Source of the DNA: an uncultured Bacteroidota bacterium
GTDB taxonomy: Bacteria > Bacteroidota > Bacteroidia > Bacteroidales > P3
Length of the DNA: 64,000 nucleotides
Assembly (NCBI GenBank): GCA_902790215.1
Contig: CADAQX010000009.1
Span: forward strand, 160,243-224,242
Direction: 5' to 3'
The position numbers were made by a program, and so were the translations under genes. This document shows positions 1-8,617 of the stretch, in pieces. The notes under the pieces are model-generated. The model saw only the letters and a list, made by a program, of their open reading frames with translations. It searched no databases and was not told the origin of the DNA. Position 1 is the stretch's first letter, and each line of letters begins with the position of its first letter.

Positions 1-2
1 TA

Positions 3-521
3 AGACGCCACCTGCCGCTGTGGCTGCTGGCCGCGGCGCTCCTTGCAGCAGGATGCATCAGCCACAAGGGAGCCGCCCGCCCGGAGACACCCGCCGTCAC
101 TTCCCCGACCACGGATGCCAGCCCCAGCTACTATACCGCCAATTTCACCTGCTCGGCCGAGGGGATGACCGCCAACGGGCAGCTGCGCATGCAAACCGAC
201 AGCATCATCTGGCTCAGCGCCTCCAAAGTCATAGAACTCGGACGCGCCCGCTTCACCCACGACTCGGTGATAATCCACGCCAAGATAACGGGACAGTGTT
301 TCCGGGGGAACTACAACGACCTGTACAGGCGTTTCAATTTCCGCACCGACTTTGACCAACTGTCCAAGACCCTCACCGCCCCCGCCCCCCAGGCCGAGAA
401 GCAATTGGCAGACATTGCCCAGCTGCTGGGCATCGAGGCCACCTTCACCCTCCAGCCCTGGCAGAAGGTTGACAAGCTCACGTTCCCCATTCCCATTCCC
501 AACAACGCCAAACCCCTGTAA
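3..521 (+). CDS. DUF4292-like lipoprotein, 5' end outside window
   Basis: The reading frame is open from base 3, so the start codon lies upstream of the window. The visible N-terminus is a hydrophobic signal ending in LAAGC, a lipobox, which predicts a lipoprotein. The body (SIIWLSASKVIELGRARFTHDSV, then a GNYNDL segment) resembles the N-terminal half of DUF4292, a LolA/LolB-like fold in Bacteroidota lipoproteins. Only about 172 residues are present, whereas the family is usually near 250, so it is a short version. It ends 12 bases before the next envelope gene, which suggests an operon. The family assignment comes from motif resemblance only. Confidence 0.6.
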   Translation, partial: RRHLPLWLLAAALLAAGCISHKGAARPETPAVTSPTTDASPSYYTANFTCSAEGMTANGQLRMQTDSIIWLSASKVIELGRARFTHDSVIIHAKITGQCFRGNYNDLYRRFNFRTDFDQLSKTLTAPAPQAEKQLADIAQLLGIEATFTLQPWQKVDKLTFPIPIPNNAKPL

Positions 522-533
522 CCATATCCTCAC

Positions 534-1325
534 ATGAAGAAAATAGCATTGTTTCTTACCCTCGCCATCGTCAGCCTGACCTGCGCCCACGGCCAGGCTC
601 CAGCCGACTCGACCCAGTCCTCGCCTGCAAAAGGCGACACGGCCATGGCAGCAACAATCATTGACAACTACATCGGCTTTATCAATTTCGACCACCTGCT
701 AAAGGACAGTGTGCTGGCGGTGGTGTCCTATGTCGTCGACCAGTACCACCCGGACGACACCATCACCATCTACCGCTGGTATGCCGCCAACCACCAGAAC
801 CGAATAGAGATGTGGCAGAAAGGCCGCATGGAGGATGCCTATTTCTGCGACGGCACAAGCACATTCATGCGGTTTGTCGCCTCCCGCCGCGAGTGGGCCC
901 ATGTCACGCAGATGTCGTACTATGACCTTACCACCCCCCTCGACATCCGCGGCGCACTCTACAACTGGCGAGGCAAGGGTGCCGAAGCCTCCTATATGGG
1001 GCAATATGAATACAAAGGCCACCCCGTTCACCGGGTCTTTGTCTCCTCGCCCGAAATCTTCGACCGCAACTACTTCTTTGAGAAAGAGACCGGCCTGCTT
1101 TTCATTCTCACCGAGGACGACCACATCTTCGGCGATGCCAAGCCCTCCATAAACGCCCACCGCGTGGACTGGCGCGCCTGGCACGAGTTCACACCCTTCC
1201 ACGGCTGTCTGCTTCCCAGCATAGAGTCGTATCAAGTAAAAGGCCAGATTGTCGTCATGCACCACAAATACAGCCTCGAAGCCTACAACAAGAAACTCTT
1301 TACCGAAGAATACCGCAAAAGATGA
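534..1325 (+). CDS. secreted LolA-like hypothetical protein
   Basis: This 263-residue protein begins with a signal peptide (about residues 1-20, ending AHGQA) and lacks a lipobox, so it is probably periplasmic. The remainder is rich in beta-strand patterns (RIEMWQKGRMEDAYFCDG, YEYKGHPVHRVFV, NYFFEKETGLLFIL), reminiscent of outer-membrane lipoprotein-sorting proteins of the LolA/LppM type. I do not recognise a specific family. It follows the DUF4292-like lipoprotein by 12 bases and overlaps the tadA start in an ATGA, so the three genes are probably co-transcribed. Confidence 0.6.
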   Translation: MKKIALFLTLAIVSLTCAHGQAPADSTQSSPAKGDTAMAATIIDNYIGFINFDHLLKDSVLAVVSYVVDQYHPDDTITIYRWYAANHQNRIEMWQKGRMEDAYFCDGTSTFMRFVASRREWAHVTQMSYYDLTTPLDIRGALYNWRGKGAEASYMGQYEYKGHPVHRVFVSSPEIFDRNYFFEKETGLLFILTEDDHIFGDAKPSINAHRVDWRAWHEFTPFHGCLLPSIESYQVKGQIVVMHHKYSLEAYNKKLFTEEYRKR

Positions 1326-1771
1326 GCATCTTTGACAATCCCGACGAGTACTATATGCAGCAAGCGCTGCGCGAAGCCCGTGCCGCCTTTGACGAGGGCG
1401 AGATACCTGTCGGGGCTGTCATTGTCGGCAACGGCAGCATCATTGCACGCGCCCACAACAACACCGAGCGGCTGCAGGATGTCACCGCCCATGCCGAGAT
1501 GCTGGCTTTTACCGCCGCCACCAATTTCCTCGGTGCCAAATATCTTACCGACTGCACCCTGTATGTCACCCTTGAGCCCTGTCCCATGTGTGCCGGGGCC
1601 GCCGGATGGACACAGATAGGCCGCATTGTCTATGGTGCCTCCGACCCCAAGCGGGGCTTCAGCCGCCTGGGCCGCGAGATGCTGCACCCCAAAACCACTG
1701 TCGAGGGAGGCCTGATGAAAGAGGAGTGCGAGGAATTGCTGAAGCGTTTTTTCCAACAAAAAAGACAATAA
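1322..1771 (+). CDS. tadA: tRNA-specific adenosine deaminase TadA
   Basis: TadA converts the wobble adenosine 34 of tRNA-Arg(ACG) to inosine. The 149-residue length is normal. The zinc deaminase signature is complete: HAE at residues 57-59 (His ligand, Glu proton shuttle) and PCPMC at 86-90 (Cys87 and Cys90 as ligands). The start codon overlaps the stop of the upstream envelope gene by four bases (ATGA), implying translational coupling although the functions look unrelated. Other cytidine/guanine deaminases share the fold, but PCPMCAGA and the length favour TadA. Confidence 0.9.
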   Translation: MSIFDNPDEYYMQQALREARAAFDEGEIPVGAVIVGNGSIIARAHNNTERLQDVTAHAEMLAFTAATNFLGAKYLTDCTLYVTLEPCPMCAGAAGWTQIGRIVYGASDPKRGFSRLGREMLHPKTTVEGGLMKEECEELLKRFFQQKRQ

Positions 1772-1791
1772 ACAAAAATACTATAACAATT

Positions 1792-2682
1792 ATGCAACCT
1801 ACATTATTAGTACTTGCCGCTGGTATGGGCAGCCGTTACGGCGGCCTGAAACAGATGGACGGCGTAGGCCCCCACGGCGAAATCATCATGGACTATTCTA
1901 TCAACGACGCCATCCGCGCCGGTTTCGGCAAAGTGGTTTTCGTCATCCGCCACAGCTTTGAACAGGAATTCAAAGCCAAAATCAACGCCGAGCACTTCGG
2001 CAACCGCATTGCTGTGGAGTATGTCTTCCAGGAGCTCGACTATCTGCCGGAAGGCTTCCATGTGCCCGAAGGCCGCGAAAAGCCCTGGGGCACCAACCAC
2101 GCCATCCTCATGGCCAAGGATGTAATACACGAGCCTTTCGCCATCATCAATGCCGACGATTTCTACGGCCGCGACGCCTTTCAAGTGATTGCCGACCACC
2201 TGCGCACACTCGAAGGCACCAAAGGGAAATACTGCATGGTGGGCTACCGCCTGGAAAACACCCTGAGCGAAAACGGCACGGTGAGTCGCGGTGTCTGCGA
2301 GACCGATGCCAACGGGCTGCTCATCGGCATGACGGAGCGCACCTCCATCGGCCGTACTGCCAACGGAATCGAGTACAAGGACGCCGACGGCTCGATGCAC
2401 CCGCTGTCCGCCGACGCTACCGTCAGCATGAACCTCTTCGGCTTCACGCCCGACTATTTCGGCAAGAGCGAGGAGCTGTTCGTGGAGTTCTTAAAGGAGC
2501 ACGGCAACGAGATGAAGAGCGAATACTATATCCCCTTTGCCGTCAACACCTTCATCCATAGCGGCTACGCCACGATGACTGTTCTGAAGACCACCGCCCA
2601 GTGGTTCGGCGTCACCTACAAGGAAGACCGCCCCATGGTTGTCGACCGCCTCAAACAGCTCCACGACCAGGGCGTATACTGA
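1792..2682 (+). CDS. sugar-phosphate nucleotidyltransferase family protein
   Basis: This 296-residue protein starts with the nucleotide-binding signature LAAGMGSRYGGLKQ (residues 7-20) of the NTP_transferase superfamily, which transfers NMP from an NTP to a sugar phosphate or related substrate. An INADDFYGRDAF segment fits the metal/nucleotide-binding region. The start at 1792 is chosen because the glycine-rich loop follows six residues in; longer in-frame extensions run back into tadA. The substrate is unknown. The stop overlaps the ATG of the next gene (TGATG). Confidence 0.8.
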   Translation: MQPTLLVLAAGMGSRYGGLKQMDGVGPHGEIIMDYSINDAIRAGFGKVVFVIRHSFEQEFKAKINAEHFGNRIAVEYVFQELDYLPEGFHVPEGREKPWGTNHAILMAKDVIHEPFAIINADDFYGRDAFQVIADHLRTLEGTKGKYCMVGYRLENTLSENGTVSRGVCETDANGLLIGMTERTSIGRTANGIEYKDADGSMHPLSADATVSMNLFGFTPDYFGKSEELFVEFLKEHGNEMKSEYYIPFAVNTFIHSGYATMTVLKTTAQWFGVTYKEDRPMVVDRLKQLHDQGVY

Positions 2683-3899
2683 TGCCCTGTGACATGGACA
2701 GCCTGGACGACATCCTGCTTTTCGCCGACCGGCATTGCACTGACGACCCGCTTGCCCTCCTGCTGCAGAAAGACCGCTACCCGGGCATAAACCTCGGCCT
2801 GGTAGCCCAGCAACTGGAAGGCAGAAGCCAGGCCCACAGTAAATGGCCGTCGCTGGCAGCATGCGGCAGCTATTTCTTCCCGCCGAAACTTAACCGCGAG
2901 CAAAGCTCGTCAGAGGCCACAGCCCGCTATAAAGCCGGCATTGCCGCCCGGCTACACCCCGACACCCTTGCCGACCTCACCGGCGGCATGGGTGTCGATA
3001 TTTCATTTATGGCACCTCACTGCCGCCAAGCCGACTATTTCGAGCTTGACACCGAACTATGTGCCATAGCAAAGCACAACTTCAGGCATCTCGGTCTGGA
3101 CAACATCGCCTGCCACAATGCCGACAGCCTCGCCCACCTCGCCGCACACAGCCATCGTTACAGCCTCATCTTCATAGACCCCGCCCGACGCGACAGCCAT
3201 GGCCGGAAGGTGTCGGCCTTTGAGAATTGCACACCCGACCTTATAGCCAGTCTGCCGCTGCTGCAAAGCCGGTGCGAACGCCTGCTGATTAAGGCCTCGC
3301 CCATGATAGACCTGCATCTGGCACTCTCGCAACTTGGCAGTGTGGCCGAAGTGCACATTGTGGCAGTCGGCAACGAATGCAAGGAGATTCTCTTCCTCAG
3401 CGGCGACTCGACGGAGCCCACAATCCATTGCGCCAACATCACCGCGGCAGGCACCTCCCTCACCAGTTTCACAGCCACGTCCGAGGCTGCTGCACAGCCC
3501 CTCTATGCCACTGAGACTGCCACCTACCTCTACGAACCCAACTCCGCCATCATGAAAGGCGGCTGCTACAACACCCTGGGCCAGCAATACAACCTGCACA
3601 AACTGGCACGCAACACCCACCTCTACACCTCCGACAGACTTGTGTACGGCTTTCCGGGGCGCATCTTTGAGATATTGCAGGCCATTCCGCTCAATGCCAA
3701 GACCGTCCGCAAGGCTCTGCCCGACGGCAAGGCCCATGTCGTCACGCGCAATTACCCCATGGCCGCCGCCGAGCTGCAGCGGCAACTCAAACTGCGCGAA
3801 GGCGGCGACCTTTTCATCATTGCCGCCACTCTCGGCACCCGTCCCCAAGGGTGGCTCTGCCGACGCGTCGCCGCCACCCCATCCGGCACCGACTCTTGA
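2682..3899 (+). CDS. class I SAM-dependent methyltransferase with THUMP-like C-terminus
   Basis: The 405-residue protein has a helical N-terminal region, a Rossmann methyltransferase core with motif I DLTGGMGVD (about 98-106) and an acidic FELD after strand 2, and FIDPARRD at the motif IV position. The later part (MIDLHLALSQLG ... EILFLSGD, then a C-terminal alpha/beta segment) matches Bacteroidota proteins annotated as THUMP-like, suggesting an RNA substrate; this is inference. The ATG at 2682 overlaps the upstream stop codon. An alternative start at 2694 would remove four residues. Confidence 0.75.
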   Translation: MPCDMDSLDDILLFADRHCTDDPLALLLQKDRYPGINLGLVAQQLEGRSQAHSKWPSLAACGSYFFPPKLNREQSSSEATARYKAGIAARLHPDTLADLTGGMGVDISFMAPHCRQADYFELDTELCAIAKHNFRHLGLDNIACHNADSLAHLAAHSHRYSLIFIDPARRDSHGRKVSAFENCTPDLIASLPLLQSRCERLLIKASPMIDLHLALSQLGSVAEVHIVAVGNECKEILFLSGDSTEPTIHCANITAAGTSLTSFTATSEAAAQPLYATETATYLYEPNSAIMKGGCYNTLGQQYNLHKLARNTHLYTSDRLVYGFPGRIFEILQAIPLNAKTVRKALPDGKAHVVTRNYPMAAAELQRQLKLREGGDLFIIAATLGTRPQGWLCRRVAATPSGTDS

Positions 3900-3975
3900 G
3901 CATCATTCCAGCAGACTGCCCCACCCTGCCTGAAAAACTTTTCAACAGAAAAATGAAAGAAATTAACAGGCAAAT

Positions 3976-4006
3976 TTTGTCAATTAAAAAATAAGTTGTA
4001 ATTTTG
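3976..4006 (+). promoter_or_regulatory. promoter of rplM-rpsI-rpsB-tsf
   Basis: TTTG at 3976-3979, a 19-base spacer and TAATTTTG at 3999-4006 match the Bacteroidota housekeeping promoter. Transcription would begin near 4012, leaving a leader of about 230 bases before rplM. Confidence 0.8.
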
Positions 4007-4011
4007 CATCC

Positions 4012-4239
4012 TCTTAGCATAGTGGGTACAAGCCCTGTTATATACCCGTTCAGGCTTGTGATTCAAAATGTTGAGAGAAAATATTATGTCACAGAAACTG
4101 GCTGAAAACGTCGAAAAAAAGGTATCCGTCACCCCAATTCGGCACCGAAACCGGCAGAAATGACAAAAAAATTATGCACGTTCCGCATAAAAACCGGGAC
4201 AGCGAAAACAAAGAAAAAACATCATCGTTAAAAAATAGT
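4012..4239 (+). promoter_or_regulatory. structured 5' leader of rplM
   Basis: This non-coding stretch carries complementary segments. GGGTA (from about 4024) can pair with TACCC (from about 4044), while CAAGCC just after the first can pair with GGCTTG just after the second. The interleaved order permits an H-type pseudoknot or two exclusive hairpins. A second hairpin is TTATGC (4172-4177) with GCATAA (4185-4190). Autoregulation by ribosomal proteins through leaders is known in bacteria; its use here is inference. Confidence 0.45.
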
Positions 4240-4695
4240 ATGAACACATTAAGTTACAAAACAATCTCCGCCAACAAGAACACCGTCCAGAAGGAATGGG
4301 TGCTCGTTGATGCCGAGAACCAGACCGTGGGACGTTTGGCTACCCGCGTGGCCAACATCCTGCGTGGCAAGACCAAACCTTGCTACACCCCGCACGTGGA
4401 CTGCGGCGACAATGTCATCATTATCAATGCTGAGAAGATTGTCTTCACCGGCAAAAAGATGACCGACAAGATCTACCAGCGCTATACCGGATATCCCGGC
4501 GGCCAGCGCGAGACCACCCCTGAGAAGGTGCTCGCCAAACACCCCGAGCGCATACTTGAACACGCCATCCGCGGCATGCTTCCTAAAAACCGTCTGGGTG
4601 CTGCCCTGTACCGCAACCTGCATGTGTATGCCGGTCCCGAGCATCCCCACCAGGGTCAGAACCCCAAAGTAATCAATATTAACGACGTTAGATAA
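4240..4695 (+). CDS. rplM: 50S ribosomal protein L13
   Basis: The 151-residue protein is L13 of the large subunit. It contains EWVLVDAENQTVGRLAT, a central GDNVIIINAEK segment and the conserved HAIRGMLPKNRLG block. The frame extends upstream to 4174, but that ATG lies inside a leader hairpin and adds 22 non-family residues, so MNTLSYKT at 4240 is taken as the start. It is followed eight bases later by rpsI, the usual L13-S9 pair. Confidence 0.97.
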   Translation: MNTLSYKTISANKNTVQKEWVLVDAENQTVGRLATRVANILRGKTKPCYTPHVDCGDNVIIINAEKIVFTGKKMTDKIYQRYTGYPGGQRETTPEKVLAKHPERILEHAIRGMLPKNRLGAALYRNLHVYAGPEHPHQGQNPKVININDVR

Positions 4696-4703
4696 TAATC
4701 AAT

Positions 4704-5090
4704 ATGGAAGTAATCAACACTATCGGTAGAAGAAAATGCTCCGTTGCCCGCATCTATATGACCCCCGGCACCGGCAAGATTGTTGTTAACAAGAGAGACT
4801 ATAAGGAATATTTCCCCACTGGCCCGCTGCAGTTCATCGTCAACCAGCCTCTGCAGGTTGCCAATGCCGAAGGCAAATGGGACATCAAGGCCAATCTCGA
4901 CGGCGGCGGAATCACCGGCCAGGCACAGGCTCTGCGCATGGCTATCGCCCGCGCCCTTTGCGAGAACAACATCGAGGACCGTCCCGCTCTGAAGAAAGAA
5001 GGTTTCCTCATGCGCGACCCCCGTATGGTCGAGCGCAAGAAACCCGGTCAGCCCAAGGCCCGCAAACGCTTCCAGTTCAGCAAACGTTAA
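4704..5090 (+). CDS. rpsI: 30S ribosomal protein S9
   Basis: This 128-residue protein opens with IGRRKCSVARIYM and ends in a basic tail, ARKRFQFSKR, the extension that reaches the P-site tRNA in the 30S subunit. The GGGITGQAQALRMAIARAL segment is the S9 core. It lies eight bases after rplM and is followed by a 163-base structured spacer before rpsB. Confidence 0.97.
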   Translation: MEVINTIGRRKCSVARIYMTPGTGKIVVNKRDYKEYFPTGPLQFIVNQPLQVANAEGKWDIKANLDGGGITGQAQALRMAIARALCENNIEDRPALKKEGFLMRDPRMVERKKPGQPKARKRFQFSKR

Positions 5091-5253
5091 CCGTTGCCGC
5101 TTAGAAGCACAAACAACAGAAATAATCAAGTTTAGAATCCAAATCGCAGAGACGCTCCGTCTGGTTGCCAGTCCGGCAGCATAGGACAGCCGGAAAACCA
5201 GACCCAAAGGACTACTCCACGATTGGTTCAAAAGGAAAGTAAACAATAAAAAA
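5091..5253 (+). promoter_or_regulatory. structured spacer ahead of rpsB, candidate S2 leader
   Basis: The spacer holds a two-part stem. GTCTGGTT (5159-5166) pairs with AACCAGAC (5196-5203), and inside it CCGGC (5173-5177) pairs with GCCGG (5189-5193). No consensus promoter is obvious. In other bacteria S2 represses rpsB-tsf through its leader; a similar role here is inferred from position and structure only. Confidence 0.5.
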
Positions 5254-6006
5254 ATGACAGAACTCAAATTTGAAGAACTCCTTGAGGCCGGTTGTCACTT
5301 TGGACACCTCAAGAGAAAATGGAATCCCAAAATGGCTCCCTATATCTTTAAGGAGCACAACGGCATCCACGTTATCGACCTGCAGAAGACCATCGCCAAA
5401 GCCGACGAGGCAGCTGCTGCACTGAAACAGATTGCCAAGAGCGGCAAGAAAGTGCTTTTCGTGGCCACCAAGAAACAGGCCAAGGACATCGTGGCCGAGA
5501 TGGCAAAAGGCGTTGACATGCCTTTCGTCACCGAGCGTTGGCCTGGTGGTATGCTCACCAACTTCGCCACCATCCGCAAGGCTGTGAAGAAGATGAACAA
5601 CCTCGACAACCTGATGCACGACAAGGATTTCAACAACATCAGCAAGCGTGAACGCCTCCAGGTGCAGCGCGAGCGTGCCAAGCTCGACAAGAACCTTGGC
5701 AGCATCGCCGACCTCACCCGTCTGCCCAGCGCCCTGTTTGTCATCGACATCAACAAGGAGCACATTGCTGTCGCCGAGGCACGCCGTCTTAACATCCCCA
5801 CCTTTGCACTGGTCGACACCAACTGCAACCCCGACCTTATCGACTTCCCCATCCCCGCTAACGATGATGCTTCCAAGTCGATAGCCGCCATCCTGAAACA
5901 CATGACCGAGGCTATCCAGGAAGGTCTTAACGAGCGCATGCTCGCCGAGAAGAAGACCCGTCCCCGCCGTGGCCGCAAAAACGAGGATGCCCCCGCTGAA
6001 CAATAA
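5254..6006 (+). CDS. rpsB: 30S ribosomal protein S2
   Basis: The 250-residue protein is S2, with the conserved opening FEELLEAGCHFGH, the KWNPKMAPYIF motif, WPGGMLTNF and the LPSALFVIDINKE strand followed by DTNCNPD. The C-terminal tail is short and basic (KTRPRRGRK). It is followed 24 bases later by tsf, the classical S2-EF-Ts pair. Confidence 0.97.
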   Translation: MTELKFEELLEAGCHFGHLKRKWNPKMAPYIFKEHNGIHVIDLQKTIAKADEAAAALKQIAKSGKKVLFVATKKQAKDIVAEMAKGVDMPFVTERWPGGMLTNFATIRKAVKKMNNLDNLMHDKDFNNISKRERLQVQRERAKLDKNLGSIADLTRLPSALFVIDINKEHIAVAEARRLNIPTFALVDTNCNPDLIDFPIPANDDASKSIAAILKHMTEAIQEGLNERMLAEKKTRPRRGRKNEDAPAEQ

Positions 6007-6030
6007 TCATTAACAAAAGAAATCACTACT

Positions 6031-7020
6031 ATGGCAAATATCACCGCAAAACAGGTTAATGAGCTGCGCCAACTCACTGGCGTGGGCATGATGGACTGCA
6101 AAAAAGCCCTCGTAGAGTGCGACGGCGATTTTGAGAAAGCTATCGACTTCCTGCGCCAGAAAGGCCAGAAGATGGCTGCCAAGCGTGCCGACCGCGACGC
6201 CAACGAAGGCTGCGTGCTGGCCAAGAGCAACGGCACCTACGGTGCTATCATCATGCTGAGCTGCGAGACCGACTTCGTGGCCACCAATGCCGACTTCGTG
6301 GCATTCACCACCAACATCCTCGACAACGCCATGGCAAAACACCTCACCACCAAGGAGCAGGTGCTCGACATGGAACTCGAAGGCCGCAAAGTGAGTGACT
6401 GCATCACTGACCAGATTGCCAAGATTGGCGAGAAGATAGAGTTGGCCCACTTCGAGGCCATCGAGGCTGCTGCCGTCTACTCCTACATCCATCCGGGCAA
6501 CCGCATGGCCTCCATCGTCGGAATGTCCAAGGCCGGCTTTGACGAGGTTGGACACAACATCGCCATGCAAGTCGTCGCCATGCGTCCTCTGGCCATCGAT
6601 GCCAACAGCATCCCCCAGGAGACCAAAGACAAAGAGCTTGCCGTCGCCGCCGAGAAGACCCGCGAGGAACTCATTGGCAAGGCAGTTGACGCCGCCCTGA
6701 AGAAAGCCGGCATCAACCCCGCCCACGTCGACAGCGAAGAGCACATGGCCTCCAACTGCGCCAAAGGCTGGATTACCGAGGAGCAGGTCGAACAGGCCAA
6801 GAAAATCAAAGAGGAAGAAGCCGCCAAGAAAGCCGCTACCCTCAATGAGAAGCAGATCGAGCAGATTGCTATGGGCCGTCTGAACAAGTTCTTCAAAGAG
6901 AACACCCTGGTCGAACAGGAGTACATCATGGAGAGCAAGATGACCGTCCGCCAGTTCATCGAAAGCATCGACAAAGAGCTTTCCTGCACTGGTTTCAAAC
7001 GCCTCGAGCTGGGTGCGTAA
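6031..7020 (+). CDS. tsf: translation elongation factor Ts
   Basis: EF-Ts is the guanine-nucleotide exchange factor for EF-Tu. The 329-residue protein begins with a UBA-like domain containing LRQLTGVGMMDCKKAL (about 12-27) and the TDFV motif (CETDFVATN), which intrudes into EF-Tu. Length and domain order match Bacteroidota EF-Ts. It is the last gene of the operon and is followed by a strong terminator. Confidence 0.97.
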   Translation: MANITAKQVNELRQLTGVGMMDCKKALVECDGDFEKAIDFLRQKGQKMAAKRADRDANEGCVLAKSNGTYGAIIMLSCETDFVATNADFVAFTTNILDNAMAKHLTTKEQVLDMELEGRKVSDCITDQIAKIGEKIELAHFEAIEAAAVYSYIHPGNRMASIVGMSKAGFDEVGHNIAMQVVAMRPLAIDANSIPQETKDKELAVAAEKTREELIGKAVDAALKKAGINPAHVDSEEHMASNCAKGWITEEQVEQAKKIKEEEAAKKAATLNEKQIEQIAMGRLNKFFKENTLVEQEYIMESKMTVRQFIESIDKELSCTGFKRLELGA

Positions 7021-7035
7021 TAACACACCTGTCAA

Positions 7036-7077
7036 TAATAATAAAGGCTGCGATTGTTCGCAGCCTTTATTATTTTA
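7036..7077 (+). terminator. intrinsic terminator after tsf
   Basis: GGCTGCGA (7046-7053) pairs perfectly with TCGCAGCC (7058-7065) across a TTGT loop. The flanking A/T bases (AATAATAAA and TTTATTATT) extend the stem, which ends in a T-rich tract. The A-rich left flank could let it act in both directions, also ending the convergent gene at 7091. Confidence 0.95.
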
Positions 7078-7090
7078 CTTTTTTGGAAAC

Positions 7091-7852
7091 TTATTCTGCG
7101 TGGACTTTCGAGCCGCCACTGGTGCTGCAGTTCACCACGGGATTGCAGCCAGGGAGTGCTTTATAGTAAAGGTCGCTGGAACCCGAAATGGAACCCGTGA
7201 TACTCTCGCAGCATGAAATCTTTACATCGCTGGAACCGCTCACCTTGGCAGTCACCTTGCGGCTCTCAAGCCCGAAAGCGTCCACATTGCTGGAGCCGGA
7301 GACAGTCATATCCAGCTGCTCGGTGCATATTCCGGCACTCTTGACCGAAGAAGAACCGCTAACTTCCAAATCCAACTTGTCGGCATCGATATAGCCTTCA
7401 AAATCCGAGGCACCGGAAAGGTCGATGTTCACCTCCGGTCCCGACACATTGCCGTAGAAATTGGAAGAACCCGACGCATCCACTTCCACCTCGTCACCCT
7501 GCAAATCACCACGGAAACTGGAGGCACCCGAAAGTTCCACATCGCATAACTCGATATTACGGGGCAGCAGCACCTTGGCCGTACCGTGGTACCAATGGAA
7601 CAGACCATTCTTGAAACCAATCTTCAGCGTGCCGTCCTCCACCTTGAAAATAACATTCTTGTGTTCTCCTCCCCTCACTGTCACCTTCGCCTCGTTAATC
7701 GTGTCGCACACCACCACATCAAAGGCGTTACTCACATCCAAAGCAGTATATTTGTCGGTAACAGGATAATTAATGGTGATACTGCTGTTGTCCTTTTCAC
7801 ATGCAGTGCACAAACCGCACAGCACAAGTAGCATAAAAGTGATTTTCTTCAT
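7091..7852 (-). CDS. GIN-domain (DUF2807) lipoprotein
   Basis: This 253-residue protein has a signal peptide with lipobox LCTAC (Cys18), so it is probably attached to the outer membrane. From about residue 90 it consists of short repeats (VELSGASSF, VDASGSSNF, IDLSGASDF, LEVSGSSSV, MTVSGSSNV, AKVSGSSDV), the right-handed beta-helix ladder of the head-domain/GIN family (DUF2807). Family function is not established; an adhesin-like or surface role is often assumed. It stands alone, convergent with tsf and divergent from the RNase H gene. Confidence 0.85.
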   Translation of the reverse strand: MKKITFMLLVLCGLCTACEKDNSSITINYPVTDKYTALDVSNAFDVVVCDTINEAKVTVRGGEHKNVIFKVEDGTLKIGFKNGLFHWYHGTAKVLLPRNIELCDVELSGASSFRGDLQGDEVEVDASGSSNFYGNVSGPEVNIDLSGASDFEGYIDADKLDLEVSGSSSVKSAGICTEQLDMTVSGSSNVDAFGLESRKVTAKVSGSSDVKISCCESITGSISGSSDLYYKALPGCNPVVNCSTSGGSKVHAE

Positions 7853-7883
7853 TGTAAACAGTTTTTAGTATTCTTTTAAAATG

Positions 7884-7891
7884 CAAAGATA
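7884..7891 (-). promoter_or_regulatory. -7 element for the GIN lipoprotein gene
   Basis: Read on the minus strand this is TATCTTTG followed by C, about 32 bases before the ATG. No good upstream TTTG is visible. It sits back to back with the -7 element at 7924 of the divergent RNase H gene. Confidence 0.6.
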
Positions 7892-7923
7892 CGAATAAAA
7901 AACCATATATGAGAAAAAGTTTG

Positions 7924-7931
7924 TACCTTTG
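7924..7931 (+). promoter_or_regulatory. -7 element for the RNase H gene
   Basis: TACCTTTG lies only 12 bases upstream of the ATG at 7944, so the transcript would have a very short 5' end. Confidence 0.55.
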
Positions 7932-7943
7932 CACCTCAATTCT

Positions 7944-8609
7944 ATGGCAAAGAAACAGAAATACTACGTTGTTTGGCAGGGTAATACGCCCGGCATCTAC
8001 GACAACTGGGCCGACTGCCAAAAGCAGGTCACCGGTGTCAGTGCCGCGCAATACAAATCCTTCGACACCCTCGAAGCCGCCCGCTATGCCTACCAGCGTC
8101 CCTACGACGAGATAAAGGGAACCCACACCACCCCTACCGCCCAGCCGCCTATGGTGGGGATAGACGAAAACGGCATGACCGTTGTGCGCCCGGGCGGTGT
8201 GCCAGGTCCCGAGCTGAACAGTATCGCGGTCGACGCTGCCTGCAGCGGCAATCCCGGGGCGATGGAATACCAAGGGGTCTACGTCGCCACACGCCAGCAG
8301 CTCTTCCACTTCATCACACCCCTGGGGACAAACAACATAGGCGAATTCCTTGCCATAGTCCACGGCCTCGCCTACCTCAAGCAGCACCACATGAAGCAGA
8401 TACTCTACAGCGACTCGAAAATAGCCATCAACTGGATTCGACACAAAGAGTGCCGCACCAAACTGCCCCTCACCCCCGACACCGCCGCGCTTTGGAACGT
8501 TATCCGCCGCGCCGAAGCCTGGCTGCAGAACAACACCTACACCACCGAAATCCGCAAGTGGGACACCGACCACTGGGGCGAAATACCTGCCGACTTTAAC
8601 CGTAAATAA
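7944..8609 (+). CDS. ribonuclease H with viroplasmin-type N-terminal domain
   Basis: The enzyme degrades RNA in RNA-DNA hybrids. Residues 5-50 (YYVVWQGNTPGIYDNWADC...SFDTLEAA) form the caulimovirus viroplasmin/RNase HI N-terminal domain that binds hybrids. The catalytic domain follows a linker and has Asp97 in VDAACSGNPG, Glu134 in NNIGEF, Asp157 in YSDS and a late Asp near 209-217. The length of 221 residues fits this two-domain class. ATG 7944 is preferred over an upstream TTG that lies inside the promoter element. pnuC follows eight bases later. Confidence 0.9.
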   Translation: MAKKQKYYVVWQGNTPGIYDNWADCQKQVTGVSAAQYKSFDTLEAARYAYQRPYDEIKGTHTTPTAQPPMVGIDENGMTVVRPGGVPGPELNSIAVDAACSGNPGAMEYQGVYVATRQQLFHFITPLGTNNIGEFLAIVHGLAYLKQHHMKQILYSDSKIAINWIRHKECRTKLPLTPDTAALWNVIRRAEAWLQNNTYTTEIRKWDTDHWGEIPADFNRK

Positions 8610-8617
8610 CAACACAC

